A DNA stretch of 64,000 bases from Termitomyces sp. T153 (Eukaryota; Basidiomycota; Agaricomycetes; Agaricales; Lyophyllaceae): NCBI GenBank assembly GCA_018296165.2, contig JACKQL020000030.1:62001-126000 (forward strand). The letters run 5' to 3'. Shown one piece after another: positions 31,965-44,337 of this stretch. The notes below the pieces were generated by a model. That model saw nothing but the letters and a program-made list of their open reading frames with translations, searched no databases and was not told where the DNA came from. Position 1 is the stretch's first letter, and each line of letters opens with the position of its first letter. The translations under genes were made by a program, and so were the position numbers.

Positions 31965-32285
31965 ATTGGAGCTACTGAGCATTTCTGGAATGACAATATG
32001 CTATAAGCAGACAGGCTGCACCATTGGACAGTCCTACCAGAAGTAGTGCTGGATATATCTGTTGGGAGCAATGGACAATGAAATCTGCCAGAATATGCAG
32101 TCCATCAGCCATGCTGGGCTGTTCAAGTAGATTTGTTGCTATTGGAGCTACTGAGCATTTTGCACCATTGAATACTTGTACTGGAAGTAGTGCTGGATAT
32201 ATCTGTCAGGAGCAATGGAAAATGAAATCTGCCAGAATATGCAGTCCATCAATGATGCTGGGCTGTTTGAGCAGATTTGTTGTGA
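31965..32285 (+). repeat. Two-copy imperfect tandem duplication
   Basis: The segment starting ATTGGAGCTACTGAGCATTT at 31965 recurs at 32141. Both contain AAGTAGTGCTGGATATATCT and a shared end. The first copy is about 30 bases longer near its start. No coding content is recognised. Confidence 0.75.
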
Positions 32286-32746
32286 GTACTACTTCTTGTT
32301 GGAGTTGTAGATCCCTGGATGTAACAAGCTGCATCCTCTTTCAATCTCTCTGCTTGAGGTCTCCTTTGTCTCTTTGAGATAATTGGTAGCAGGTCAGGTG
32401 ATGCCTTGCACTTCTGACATGCCAGTTGATGAGATGGTGTTTCCTCTGTTTCTGTTTTATGTGTGTCCTCTTCCTGGTTGAGAATTTCAAGAACAGATCT
32501 AGGGACTGCATAACAAGGAGACCCATCTGCTAGGCCATTAAAAAGGTATACAGTGGACCACTGGTGGCTGCTGCTGGAAGGCCTCTGGCAGCAGAAATAG
32601 GTGTGCACCAGACCAGGCCACCAGGGAAAAGTGATGCACCCATAGGAGTTTACAAAACTTGAAGCTACAAAACATTTAAAGCATTCAAATGTTATGTGGA
32701 ATAGTGGAAGTGAACAGAAAAAAACTAATTGCAAATTGCTAGGTCA

Positions 32747-32823
32747 AGGGAGAGAGTCAAACCCTAGGCTTGACACTTGGAGTGTGGCTTAACCAACAAT
32801 CCAAACCACTGATCCATGGTGGC
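32747..32823 (-). repeat. tRNA-like unit 6 (minus)
   Basis: The minus strand has TGGATCAGTGGTTTGG (A-box) and AGGGTTTGACTCTC (B-box). Confidence 0.5.
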
Positions 32824-33032
32824 TCACAATAGCACATCATTATAGGCATTTGCTGGAACAAACAATTGTCAATTGAAATGATGACTAAGAAACCTTTTGT
32901 CAACTACAGAACATCAAGCAAGGAATTCAAACCACTAAAGCATAGTGCTTTGGAAACAAAAGCCAGCTACAAGCATATGTTGTAGCAAAGAGTGGACAAT
33001 TAAAAACAAATTTATAGACAACAAATGTTAAG

Positions 33033-33119
33033 CAAGGGATTCAAACTCTCAACCTGAGCATATGGCACTGCAGACATTGGCAGAGCTCTAATATTCTAAC
33101 CCATTAAACCATAAGGGCC
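33033..33119 (-). repeat. tRNA-like unit 7 (minus)
   Basis: The minus strand has TGGTTTAATGGGTTAGAA and GAGTTTGAATCCC. It is clearly a sister of the unit at 33203, with the same length and flank. Confidence 0.5.
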
Positions 33120-33202
33120 TGTTATATCAGGCAAGTTAATCATGAAACAAACAATGGTTGATTAGAATAATGACCAAAAAAAAGTTTTCATACCAGAATG
33201 TC

Positions 33203-33291
33203 AAGCAAGGAATTTGAACCCTCAGCCTAAGCATATGAGTCTGCAGACATCAGCAGACCTCTAACATTCAAACCCATTAAGCCACATGGGC
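33203..33291 (-). repeat. tRNA-like unit 8 (minus)
   Basis: The minus strand has TGGCTTAATGGGTTTGAA, a GTCTGC/GCAGAC hairpin at the anticodon-stem position, a long variable region and AGGGTTCAAATTCC. Confidence 0.55.
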
Positions 33292-33476
33292 CTGCTATAT
33301 CAAGCAAATTAAGAGCATCTGTAAGCACTGCAGCAATCAAGGATTTGGCAGGTAGCCAGCCTGAATACCCAAACCATGAGAGGATTTTGCTTCAGAGTGT
33401 GCCTAAACATCAGTTAGAGCACAGGAGAAAAAGTGCAAGAAATAAAATGAAAGACCAAATTAGTAGACAATTGTCA

Positions 33477-33552
33477 GATCAGGGAGTTGAACCCTCATCC
33501 TGACAGAGAGAAGTATAACCTGATGGCATTTTGAACTACTAAGCCATGATAC
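33477..33552 (-). repeat. tRNA-like unit 9 (minus)
   Basis: The minus strand has TGGCTTAGTAG and GAGGGTTCAACTCCCTG. The total length of 76 bases is that of a tRNA. Confidence 0.55.
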
Positions 33553-33561
33553 TGTACTAAG

Positions 33562-34194
33562 AATGATATTTTGATGAATCATTTGCAGAGTGCCCCAATT
33601 ATTGGCATGGTCATTTCCACTGGGCTTGCAATGGATGAATGGTTCTGTGATGGCTTCTTGCCCCTACAAAAATGCATCTGTGATGGCTTCCTATGCCTAC
33701 ACTTTGACAGATATCTATACAGACAAATCAAGAGCTTTTTAATGGAAATGCATCTGTAACAGATATGCTTTTGTGATGGGATCTGGCAACAGACAAAAAA
33801 ATCAACAATGGAGTGGCCTAAAAAGCTGGCTAACAGAATTGCTTTTGGCAATGGATGTCATATAGCAATGGAAAGTGGAGACAATGGAAAGAGTTATATG
33901 ATGGCACACACTGGCTAACAGAACTGCTTTTTGCAATGGATGTGATATAACAATGGAAAGCAGACAGTGGACATCTGCTGATACTGTTGACAACAATACA
34001 ATGTACTACTCCCATGAACCAAGAGGGCAGTCAAAGATGTCCACTCAGAGTGTTTATGACAACACATTGTAACATTGCAATAACACTGTTGCAGATGTAA
34101 CATTGTTAACTTCCACTACAATGCAGAGGACTCTGCTGGACATGTAGCATACAATACAAAACATGTTCTGCTACAATGTCTGACACATGCACTT
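33562..34194. other. Unassigned sequence with a local duplication
   Basis: A segment of about 49 bases at 33827-33875 (GGCTAACAGAATTGCTTTT onward) recurs at 33912-33960. No coding domain or transposon end was recognised. Confidence 0.45.
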
Positions 34195-35798
34195 GTAGTG
34201 CTCTACCCTGATGTGAAGGCAGGAATGGCAATGGTATTGTACAGCTGACAGATGCAATGAGGGGGCATGCCACCAGAGATCTTGGAAAGACAGGAGACTT
34301 GGAATGTCCACCAGGCTGTGCTGGTGGTGACCCCTTAAGTGTGGGCTGCCTACTAAAGCTTGGAGTTGAAAACAACTCTGAGGTACTTATATGTCAGGAT
34401 GGTCTTGATATTTGCACACTGGCAGAATTGTCAGGGTTAGTTTGGACAATAGAGAGGTCAGGGGGAATTTGGTCATGATGTGAACATGGGAAGTTCATGA
34501 GGTGCAAGCTTAGAGAGCTCAAAAGAAGAGTTGTGGGATAGTGACCAGGCAAAAGTCCTTTGGGCCCACTCAACCATGTTCTTGACAATAGCATGGGTCT
34601 CCATCAGAGACTTGGCTACTGCAAGGAGCATGACATTGTTGACAAAGCCAAACAATGATTCAGACATGCCATTGGAGCTAGCCATTGCAATCAGGGGCAT
34701 GTTATAGAACACATAATATAGCACAGAAAGTGGGCAGCCCTGGGTGGTGCTGTTGTTGATGGCAAACCAATCAGAAGTGAAGTCATCAAACTTCAGGTGG
34801 GTGTGGCAATTGGAGAGCTTCCACTCTGCTAAACAGATGTAGAATAGAGGGACTCCATGCTCCCTCATATTGTGAAGGAGGCAGTCTTGGACAGTGTAGG
34901 GGAAAGCCCCTTGAATGTTAAGAAATAGTGCTGTGGTGACCTTACCTGCCCAACATGCATCCTTGATCTTCTGGATAACTAGGTGCATAGTGTTGGTAGT
35001 GTTTTGGCCTGGACAGCCTCTGAATTGGCCATATGGCAACATGTCATGTCTTTCTGTAATGTGGGAGAGGTCAGCAGCTACAAGAGTAGAGAGGAGTTTT
35101 CCAATGTTATTGAGAAGCCCTATGGGTCTGTATGCCTTGGCAACATTGTAGGCTAGTTTTCCTGGCTTGCACAGGACTAGGGTGGTGGATTCCAGGTAGC
35201 TGGAGTGATAGACATTGAATTTGAACACAGCTCTGAAAATGAAGTAGAGGTGGCCAAGAAGAGTCTTGGTACACCATTTGAGCACAATGTTAGGGATGCC
35301 ATCTGGGCTAGGTGCTTTGAACAGGGGGAGGCCTGCAATCACCTTAGCAATGCATTCTCATGTGAAGAGAAGCACATCTGGTAGGGGTTTGGGATAGACA
35401 AAAGATGGAACAGATGGAATGGGAGAGGAAGGGGAGGAAAGAAGGACTCAGTTAACACCTTGGCCTTGTTAACATTAGGTGTCACTAGTCTGAAGACACC
35501 ATTGACATTGGTCTTGAGATTGGGGACCCTGTCACATGAAAAGTCTGTAAGCTTGCAGATTATGTAGTTGCTAGCAAGGTAAATTTGTTTGGCATTGATG
35601 GATTCCAGACAATCCCACCAGTGATTCTCCTTTGCTGACTTGACCTCAGCAGCTATTTTCTATGAAAGTCTGGTGGCCTTGGCCTTGGAGGGGTGGTCTG
35701 GGATATCCTGGAATTTGGACACTAAGTTGTCAGCACACTGTTTCTAGGCCTTGAGCTGTGCAAGATTATCATTCCACCAGTGTTTAGTATGCAGGCAG
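34195..35798 (-). pseudogene. Tad-like LINE reverse transcriptase, truncated
   Basis: Non-LTR retrotransposon ORF2 on the minus strand. From 35,798 downward it shows the linker before RT (HWWNDNLAQL), the RT core with KAPSPDGIPNIVLKWC, YRPIGLLNNIGKLLSTLVA, PGQNTTNTMHLVIQKIKDA, and a catalytic box reading FGFVNNVMLL where active elements have FVDDV. Distal blocks YKYLRVVFNS and LYNTIAIPAFTSG are also present. The main open part is 34,473-35,342; stops interrupt the rest. Both catalytic aspartates are now Asn, so this copy is dead. The right end is cut by the LTR of element D at 35,799, and neither the endonuclease nor the 3' tail is present. Confidence 0.85.
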
Positions 35799-36388
35799 TG
35801 TCACAACCTGCTTCCAGACTGCTGGACTTCTTTTCAAGCCACCCCACTTCCCTGTAGTCCCCCCCAACACCTCCTCAACTCACCCCAACCTTTGTTCACC
35901 CACAGTACCTGCCCTGGCTAACTCTGATGCTTTCCCAGAAAACCCTGACAGCTTCCTGGCAAACCCCAATGTGTTCCCTGCAGGCCCTGTCATTTCCTCC
36001 TTCTCCTCCCAAGCCCCTGGACCCCTCCAACACTATTCCTGATCCTGGCATACATTACTCAATTGTATCCTCAACCTACCTGACCACTCTGAAACTTCCT
36101 AACAACTATGGGGCAGACCATGTTCCTATCAGTTTCCATCAGAATATCACTATGGCCCACTATCTGATTAGAACCAACACCTGTCAACCCCATGCAGCTC
36201 TAATGAGCCCTGCTGTCACACCCTCAATTCCTGGAGGAGGTCCAGTAGTTAGTATATAAGTTGTAGAGTAGCATCCATTACACTAGTCTTGATATTGCTG
36301 ATAATCTTCTGTTATGTTTGTATTCTGTCATGTTTCCTAGTCTTGTCTTGTCTCTATTTCTGTCTATTGCCTTGCTCTCTGCCTCAAC
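35799..36388 (+). repeat. Partial 5' LTR of gypsy element D
   Basis: Starts TGTCACAACC, the plus-oriented form of the A/B LTR end. It holds TATATAAG at 36253-36260 and AGTCTTGATATT at 36284-36295, the same promoter and start motif as in A and B. The distal part of the LTR, the PBS and gag are missing, and the sequence runs straight into the protease region. Confidence 0.7.
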
Positions 36389-39300
36389 AGGGATGACCCA
36401 ATCAACTCTAGACCAGTCCTCTTCAATGTCTCACCCCACTCCAAGGGCCCCAATGGCACCACTGACATTCTCTGGACCTCTCTACAGCTCCATTTGAAGT
36501 TCACATGATTGTTCATTATCAACATTTGACTTGACATCTCCCCAACAGTCCTCCTCACTCTTGTTGACAGCAGAGCCTCTGGCACCTTTGTCAGTAACCA
36601 GCTTGATCTCCCCAATAACACTCTTGACAAACCTCTTGAGCTCCAATTCTTTAATGGAAGCCCTGCCTCAACTGGAATCACCCAATACCACAACAGTACC
36701 CTCACCCTTGACAACAAATCAAGATTCCAGGTCCAGCTCCTTGTCAGCCAACTTTCAGAGTCAACCCCAATTGTGCTTGGACTTTTCTGGTTGCAGGATG
36801 TCAACTCTGACATTGACTGGAAGGACCTCTTCATGCACTTCCCAGGCCCCAAAGCAAGTCTTGCAGCTGCCATTCCCCTCTGCCTCCAGCCCTCCTCAAG
36901 CTCTGACATCCCTGACCTTGACTCCAGCAGCTCTGGAGCAACCCAAACCTTCTCAACCCTTGAGAGCAATCAGGAAAGGGAGACAAGCACACCTCTGCGC
37001 TGATCTACCTTGAGAAAACCTCAATGGCTTCTCCCCAACATTCCCAGGAATTGATATAAAGGCTTATAGTACCCCAACCAAGAATACAAAACAACTCTGG
37101 ACTCCATTGCCCCAACTCCAAACACTCTTGCCACAACTCCAGACCCTGCCACCACCACTCCAATGCCCACCCTCATCAATCTGAAAGCCCTCAACATCAA
37201 AATCATTGGTGCCATTCCCTTTGCATGCATCTTACAAGATGGAACCCCCACCTACCAGCTTCAAATTACTCCAGCCCTACCAGAAGAACACTTACACACA
37301 GGAACTACCCTGCCAGAACAAAAGACAGAGGAACAAATCCTACATGAAGTAGTTCTGCCAGAGTATCATGAATTTGATGATGTGTTCTCTGAAGGAAGCA
37401 CAAAAGAACTTCTCCCACACTGCTCCTACAATCACAAAATTGATCTTGAAGAGGGCACATCTCCCCCATTTGGAAAGATCTACAACATGTCCAAGATTGA
37501 ACTCCAGGCCCTGAAGGACTACCTTGACAACATGCTCAGCAGAGGCTTCATAAACCCCTTGATCTCTGCTGTTGGCACTCCAGTTCTGTTTGCCAAGAAG
37601 AAGGATAGGTCTCTCTGGCTCTGCATGGACTACTAGAGACTCAACAAAGTCACAAAAAAGAACTAGTATCCTCTCCCCTTGATTGGAGACTTTGTTGACT
37701 GCCTCTGCAGTGCCAAGATCTACACTAAAATAGACCTCCACTCTGGCTACAACAACATCCGGATTGCTTCAGGACATGAATGGAAGACCTTCCATACCAG
37801 CTATGGCCTCTTTGAGTACCTAGTAATGTCTTTTGGAATGACCAACTCCCCTGCCACCTTCCAGTACTTCATGAATGACATCTTCCACAATATGAATGAC
37901 ATTTTCATTATTGTGTACCTGAACAACATTCTGATCTACTCAAACTCCCTGGAGGAACATCTGGAGCATGTCCACTGCATCCTAGAATGACTCTAGGAGT
38001 ACCACCTCTATTCCAAGCCCAAAAAATGCTCCTTCCACACCATGGAGGTTGAATACCTTGGAGTTATTGTCACTCTGAATGGCATATGCATGGACCCTGC
38101 CAAGGTCAAGGCCATTCTCAACTAGCCTCCATTCTGGAATGTCAAGGAGGCACAGTCTTTCCTGGGATTTGCTAATTCCCATTGCTAGTTCATTGACAAC
38201 TACTCTGGGATAACCAAACCTCTCAATTGATTTACTTGGAATGACACCTCTGGGACTGGGATAGCAAGTGCTGAAGCATCTTCACCCTCCTCCAAAAGGC
38301 TTTCACTTCTGCCCCAATTCTCTGCCATTTTTACCCCTCCCTGCCAATAGCACTTGAATGCAATGCCTCCAATTACACCATTACCAGCATTCTCTCCCAA
38401 ATGGATCTTGGTGGCAAGGACCTCTACCCCATTACCTTCTACACTTGCTCAATGATTCCCATGGAGCTCAACAACAACATCTATGACAAGGAACTCCTCC
38501 ATTGCATTCAAGTCTACTCTGACCACAACAACTTACAGTATTTCACCACTACTAAGCAACTCAGCCACCAACAACCTCATTGGTCCAAAATCCTCTCCGA
38601 GTATAACTTCACCATCCACTATTGCCCCACTTGACTTGGCACAAAACCTGACACCCTCACCTGGAGGCCCAACATGTACCCAAAGAAGTTGTTTGAAGCT
38701 GAGTGGAACATGTTTAACCATCAAGTAGTAATCCCCCCTGAACATCTGCATGCTGTGCTGACTATAAATGAAGAAGGGATCCTCCACCAAATCCAAAACA
38801 TGCCTCTGGACCCCTTCTTCACCCAGCATGACCCCTGCAACAACTCCACTCATAAGCCAGCAACCAACCAACCCTTTGTGCTATCTCTGGACCATTGATT
38901 CCTACTTTGGAAAGGACATATTTATGTTCCAGACCACAAGTCCATTTGCCTCAACATACTCTGACAGCATCACAATCACAAATTCCAAGGACATCCAGGA
39001 ATTTGTAAGACCCTCCAGTTCATTTACTGGACTTACTTTTGGCCAGGAATGAAGAAGGATGTCATGTGATATGTCCAGACCTGTGAACCATGCCTCCAGG
39101 CCAAGGTACCCCACCACTGCTCCTACAGCCTACTCAAGCCCCTTTCCATTGATTGCTGCCCTTGGTCCTCAATCTTGATGGACCACATTGTTGAACTCCT
39201 TGAGTCTGAAGGTTTCAATGCAATCCTTGTGGTCATCTGCCAACTCACCAAGAAGGGCTCATCATCCCTGCTGCACCACCAACAATGCCCTGGAGTTTGC

Positions 39301-39839
39301 CAAACTGTTCCTTGAGCATGTATTCTTCAAGTGCAGACTTCTGGACAACATCATCTCTGACTGTGGCCCTCTGTTTGTCTCCTGCTTTTGGCAATCATTA
39401 TGCAAGGCTCTCAAAATAAAGACCAACCTATCAACCATCTATCACCTGGAAACCAATGGATGAACAGAACAAGTCAACCAGACTTTGGAATAGTATCTTT
39501 GCCTCTATGTTAATTATTTACAGAATGACTGGCACACAGAACTTCCCCTCACCAAGTTTACCTGAAACAACATGCCTCACTCTGCCACTGGAGTTTCCCC
39601 CTTCTATGCCAATAAGGGCTACAATCCCTGGCTCAAGCTGTTCCTCAAGGATATCCTCTCCCATGTCATCTATAAAGTCACTGAAGATCTCCAGTCCCTC
39701 CACCAGTTCCTCTAAGACAAAATCAACATCACTAATCAAGCCTACTCCAAGCATGCCAACATCTGACATGACCCCACCTCTGACTGGTCTCCTAGAACTC
39801 TGGTATGGCTTGACCAACACAATCTCAAGATCCAGAGGC
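36389..39839 (+). pseudogene. Gypsy element D pol (protease to integrase)
   Basis: Plus-strand relative of B pol. The protease-like part (LLTLVDSRASGTFVSNQLDL) is at about 36,554, with its C-terminal STPIVLGLFWLQDV near 36,760. RT starts at about 37,330 (EYHEFDDVFSEGSTKELLPH) and includes VLFAKKKDRSLWLCMDY and [14 protein letters not shown], with a D-to-N change in the active site. RNase H is around 38,340-38,640 (LECNASNYTITSILSQ) and appears shortened. Integrase runs from about 39,050 (zinc-region TCEPCLQAK) through NALEFAKLFLEHVF and SDCGPLF to LVWLDQHNLKIQRL. It is interrupted at 39,840 by the LTR of element C. Several stops, mostly TAG at former Gln or Trp codons, mark it as dead. Confidence 0.82.
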
Positions 39840-40049
39840 TGTAATGTTTCTGTTATAGTTTGTGCAGCTTATGGTTCACACTCTGTAAATCAAAACCAGT
39901 CATTAGTCCTGTCTATGAAGTATGAAGTAAGGCATGCCCTTATGTAAATAGAGTAGAGTAGTTTTAGGAATAGCATCATGTAATGCTATCCATATAAATA
40001 ATTAATATAAATAATGTAAAGTAATGCTAGTAACAGCTGCTCCATTACA
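39840..40049 (-). repeat. 3' LTR of element C, 210 bp
   Basis: Ends TGTAAT and ATTACA form an inverted pair. It is far shorter than the A/B LTRs, so C is a separate family. Confidence 0.75.
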
Positions 40050-40062
40050 TACCCCCCTTTTG
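40050..40062 (-). promoter_or_regulatory. Polypurine tract of element C
   Basis: The minus strand reads AAAAGGGGGGTA next to the 3' LTR, consistent with minus orientation. Confidence 0.7.
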
Positions 40063-42770
40063 AGTCCATCAATGGACTCACTTCAAATGAGAAAATGAAG
40101 TAATGATAGAAAGGGGTGGGATATGGCATCCCACCTGAAAGGGTGCACCAGAATTTGATCACAAATTCCTATGTTATAACTTTGGTAGGACCATCTGATC
40201 TTACCTGGACAACATATATCTCAGCATGCTGTCCAACTGCACTGAGTGCAATAAGTGGGCTCTGAATGCCCACATGAATTCATCTGCTGCTGTGAGCTCC
40301 AATAGTAGCTCACCTGGCCTGTTCATCCATCTTCAAGGCCTCCACTTCCTCACTGCTCATGGTGTCTGCTTAGTGCTCCAATACAGCATTAACTGTATTA
40401 CTGGAGCCACTAGTTTTAGCCTCAGGGGCAGTAGGAGTAGTGATGTTAGTTGCTACCACTGCTTCCATGGGGCTGGGGACAACTTGTGAAGTCATTGCTA
40501 GTTGGGCATCTGTGGTCAATGCAGAATTGTTGATGTAGTCCAGTTCCATGGACTCCTCTGAAGGTGCATCCTCTGAGAATGCACCAGAGCTCAATGCTGG
40601 GTTGGTAGTGGCCAAAGCCACTGATGACAAAGGCCCCTTCTCAGTTGGGGCTGCACTTACAGAGGGAGCTGCTGACATGGGCACCTCTGCTGGCACCATT
40701 GTAGCTCTCACCTCTGCAGGTTGGTACAAGAAGTGAGTGAAGATACCCAGCTCACTATAGCACCGCCATTCAGCCAAGCCTAGGGGGAGTGGCCTCTACT
40801 CTTCTGGATTTGGAGGAGCACTCAGAAGCATTCCCTGTCATCAGTGGTGGAGGCATGCCACCCATCATACCCCTGGACTGCAGGGGGTACTCTGATGGTT
40901 TGGAGTTAACAAGGCATTCATTGTCTACTCACATAAACAAGTCTGTGTGAATTGCACTCCCAGACCAATGGTGATCAAGAAAGCATATGCCATAGATATA
41001 CACATGATTCACCCAGGAGGGAGGCATGCAGTTGGCCAGGAGGTGATGTATCACCGCCATCTCACTCAAATTGTTGATTAGTGTAGGCAGCACTTGCAGC
41101 CTATGCAGAGTAAAAGTGTAGGAGGTACTTGGGTTAAACTCCCCTACACTGAACTAGTGTTTGTTGACCCCTTCTCAATAGAGACATGGCTGAGCAACCA
41201 CTATAGCAAACAGCCTCATATAGGCTGTTTGTATGTGCAGAGTAATTGGAGCCAGTGCCCAACCTCAAATGTAACCAAAGACTGAGCATTGGTCTAAGTG
41301 CAATGAAGCATTGCCTGAGTACAGATTCTGTGAACCTGGGTGGCTATGGTTCAGAATGTACTGCACCCATGCATCAATGTCTAAGTGATGACCAATTGGG
41401 ACTTGATTGAGTCCCACTCCCTGCATATTATTATTTGTGTGGCCAAGCATGGCCAACAAATGTGAAGGTAAGGGAAACAGTATCCAATGATGGTCCTTTT
41501 TGGGCAGAGACATTTCCATCTCTGCTGGGGTCAGCTCCATGACCCACCACATAGTGCAGTCTCTCAAGTCTGGAACTGTATAGAAGGAGATCCAGTAAAA
41601 CTCCTGAAGGAGGAGAGTGGCATGAATCTGCTCCCTTATTGTAACCTTTGATCCACCATCCTGAATGAGTTTTGATTTTGAACAATATCAATTTCATTCA
41701 GAACTTGAGCTAGTGCTAGCTGCACTACAGGGTTGTTGAGAATGTCAGCACCAACATCCTCTGGAACTCTGGCTTTGTGAAGCTGCTGGAGCAGGTGAGT
41801 GATTTGCTCATCTGTGGCAGTTGAAGGCTTGGGCTCTCCACTTTGCCCTTGCCCTTCTCCTTTGCAGAGAAGCATCACTCTTCCAGGCAGTCAATGAGGG
41901 AGTGCTACTCTCCTGTGCTGGTGTGGCTGGTGGCATTGCAGTTGCCTTGCCTTTTCCCTTGCTAGTTGAGGCAGCCTCTGGTCACTCCAATGCACTTGAC
42001 AATGAAGAAGCTGCATCAGAGGGACATGCCCCAGTAGGCAATGGTGGATATGACTGCCAAGGAGGTGCCAACAACTGCATCAGAGTCATAATTGACTCTG
42101 GGCCTTTGTCATCAACCTCCATCACCTCTGCTGATAGTGCTGCAGGGACCAAAATCCCTACTTGCAACAACATAGTGGCAGGTTGTCATTGACCTGCCAT
42201 GCTCATTGTACAGCCAGGACCAGCCACTGGAAGTGGGGCCACAACAAATTGTGGCATCCCATACTGTTGGAATTCCCAGGACCACACTGGTTGCATAGCC
42301 ACAGAGTACCTAAAGTTAAACTGAGGGAGGGCTGGTGGTTCCCTATATCCTCTATCTGCTCCCTGAGGGAGGCCCAATGGTTCCCCACACCCTCTGCCTG
42401 CTCTGCCTTGTTGCAGGGGCAAACCACATCCCCATGCTGGCAACTGCTGTATTGCCACTGCATAGCTAGGTGGGGCCACATCTCCTGGCACTGCTGGTGG
42501 TCCTCCACTTGCAGGCCTCATGTTCCTTGGAGCTGGGGCTGCTCTTCTCTTTATTGGGAGTGCTACATCCTCTGGGATCAAGCCTCCTGCCATCATAGCA
42601 AAGCCACCAAACCTAGTGAGCAAGCTGCTCTCTGTCCTCCCCCTCTTGAGCTCTGTCCAGAGCTCATGTAATATTCTGGTGGATCTATGTCTGCCTGGCC
42701 TGGCCTTTTCTTTTTCTTGCTCATTGAGAAAGGAGTCTTCTTGAATGATGTTGGCATGTTGCACTAACAA
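40063..42770 (-). pseudogene. Extra coding region downstream of pol in element C
   Basis: About 2.7 kb between the pol stop and the 3' LTR, in the same sense as pol. One frame is open at 42186-42770 (ILHELWTELKRGR, then a Pro/Ala-rich PASGGPPAVPGDVAPPSYAV). An overlapping frame starts MPTSFKKTPFSMSKKKKRPG with an NLS-like lysine run, so the true frame is uncertain. Further blocks are open at 41431-41878, 41265-41567 (WWVMELTPAEMEMSLPKKDH, then DIDAWVQYILNHSHPGSQ) and 40370-40777, which is Ala/Ser/Pro-rich. Stops and shifts separate them. I recognise no known domain. It occupies the position of an env-like or accessory ORF, but no transmembrane or signal segment is evident. Confidence 0.5.
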
Positions 42771-42878
42771 TGTGGAAGAAGATAAAGATCAGTTGGACTT
42801 TGCACTCAGCCAAAAAATTGGCTAACATAATCATTGATGGCTACCAGCATGGTGGCCTCTCAAACTTCTAGACTAAGT

Positions 42879-43080
42879 CAAGTTGACTTAGACCTTCTAG
42901 CCAGCTGCACAATGTGCTGCATGCCCTGCAACTCCATATACCTATCAAGGGCTGCCAGGTCCTTGCAGGTTGTGAGGGACTCCCAAGTGGTGTCCCTCAG
43001 ACTCCAACAAACCTCAAACTTGAGGTTCTTATCCTCCCAATGATGACCTACTAGGTCATTGACAAACCACTCCTAGTTGT
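42879..43080 (-). pseudogene. C-terminal chromodomain of element C pol
   Basis: The minus-strand frame runs EWFVNDLVGHHWEDKNLKFE, then VCWSLRDTTWESL, CKDLAALDRYMELQG, and a TGA at about 42,879. The W....DTTWE...C.DL.ALD.Y.EL.G pattern is that of retrotransposon chromodomains, which steer integrase to marked chromatin. The rest of integrase lies beyond B2 at 62,770 onward. Confidence 0.7.
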
Positions 43081-44123
43081 TGTCAGGTTCTGCTGACAAC
43101 AGGGGCTCAGCTACACTGGCAAATTCTTACTAGGCAGATGCGATGTCCTGCACTTATAACCTAGCACTCCAGAGGTGGCACAGAGGGGAGAGACTTGCAA
43201 GGAGAAGCTAAGGGAAGCAGTCTGAGCAAGTCCAGAGTGGTCCAAAGAAGTCTAAGACCAAGTATATTAATGTTGGGCTTGGGCAGGCATTAGGGACAAG
43301 TTTGTAGGCATGGAAATAGGTTGTGGGGTAGATGGGGGCTTTGCTAGGGTCAGGGGTGGAGCCAGAGTCTGATGGGGGGATCAAGTAAGACTTGATGGGT
43401 TTGGGGCTGAGCAGGGAGCGAGGTCCAGAGTTGTTGTAAGAATGTTTTGGGGGTTGTAGTGCATGTGCAGAGTTTGTACTGACATCAGAGATGCAAAGAA
43501 CTTAGGAAAATAAAGGAAAAGGAGACAATTAAGATGAGATGGAGACAAGATAAGATGAGACAGACAAAGAGATAGATTTGAGACTAAAACTAGAAATAGA
43601 GACAGATCAAAAAACAGGACATAAGAAACCAGTAAATGCAAGTAATATCAAGACTAAAGTATAAGGAGCTACTCTATGACTTATATACTGACTACTGGGT
43701 AGCTCTGGAGAACAGTGGGCATGGCAGCGGGGCTCTATGGAGCTGCATGGAGTCAACAGGTGTTGGATATGATCAAAGGGCAGGCTGCAGTAATATTCTG
43801 ATGGGATCAGCTGGGGACATGGGCTGCTCTGGAGTCATCAGGGTGTTTTGGAGTAGGTTAGGTGGACCAGGGTGGGGGTTTGGGGATGCATGACATGGTC
43901 AGGAATGGTGGGAGAGCTCAGGGGAAGCTCAGGAGAAGTCAGGGGAGGTGTTAATGGCTGCAGAGAAGGCATTGGAGTTGATTAGGGGGCCATTGGGGTT
44001 TGCTAGAGAAGTGTCAGAGTTATCTGGAGTGGGCGCAGAGAGTGGGTGAGGGTTGGAGAAGTTTGGCAGGGCATTGGGAAGGGCTGGAAGTAGTGTTGGA
44101 GATCTAGAGAGTGGGTTGTAACA
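43081..44123 (-). repeat. B2 left LTR (3' LTR)
   Basis: TGTCAGG...TAACA; the final TGACA has decayed to TAACA. It contains CTTATATA at 43680 and TAATATCAAGACT at 43643-43655. Confidence 0.9.
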
Positions 44124-44138
44124 TCACCTCCCCTTCAG
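44124..44138 (-). promoter_or_regulatory. Polypurine tract of B2
   Basis: The minus strand reads CTGAAGGGGAGGTGA next to the 3' LTR. Confidence 0.8.
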
Positions 44139-44337
44139 CATCAAGACTCTTGAGATATGGGGCACAGTTCAGGGATTAGCAAGGTGTGGGAATTGAAGTC
44201 AAGTAATATTGATCAGACCACAGCAAGCAGTGGCAGCATGAGGAGCAAAGTTGAAGCATGGCTGCCATTCATCAGGGAGTTCCTCCCAAGTTATTAAAAA
44301 GGCTCAGATGCACTTTGAGGTTCTCAAACTCTTCACA

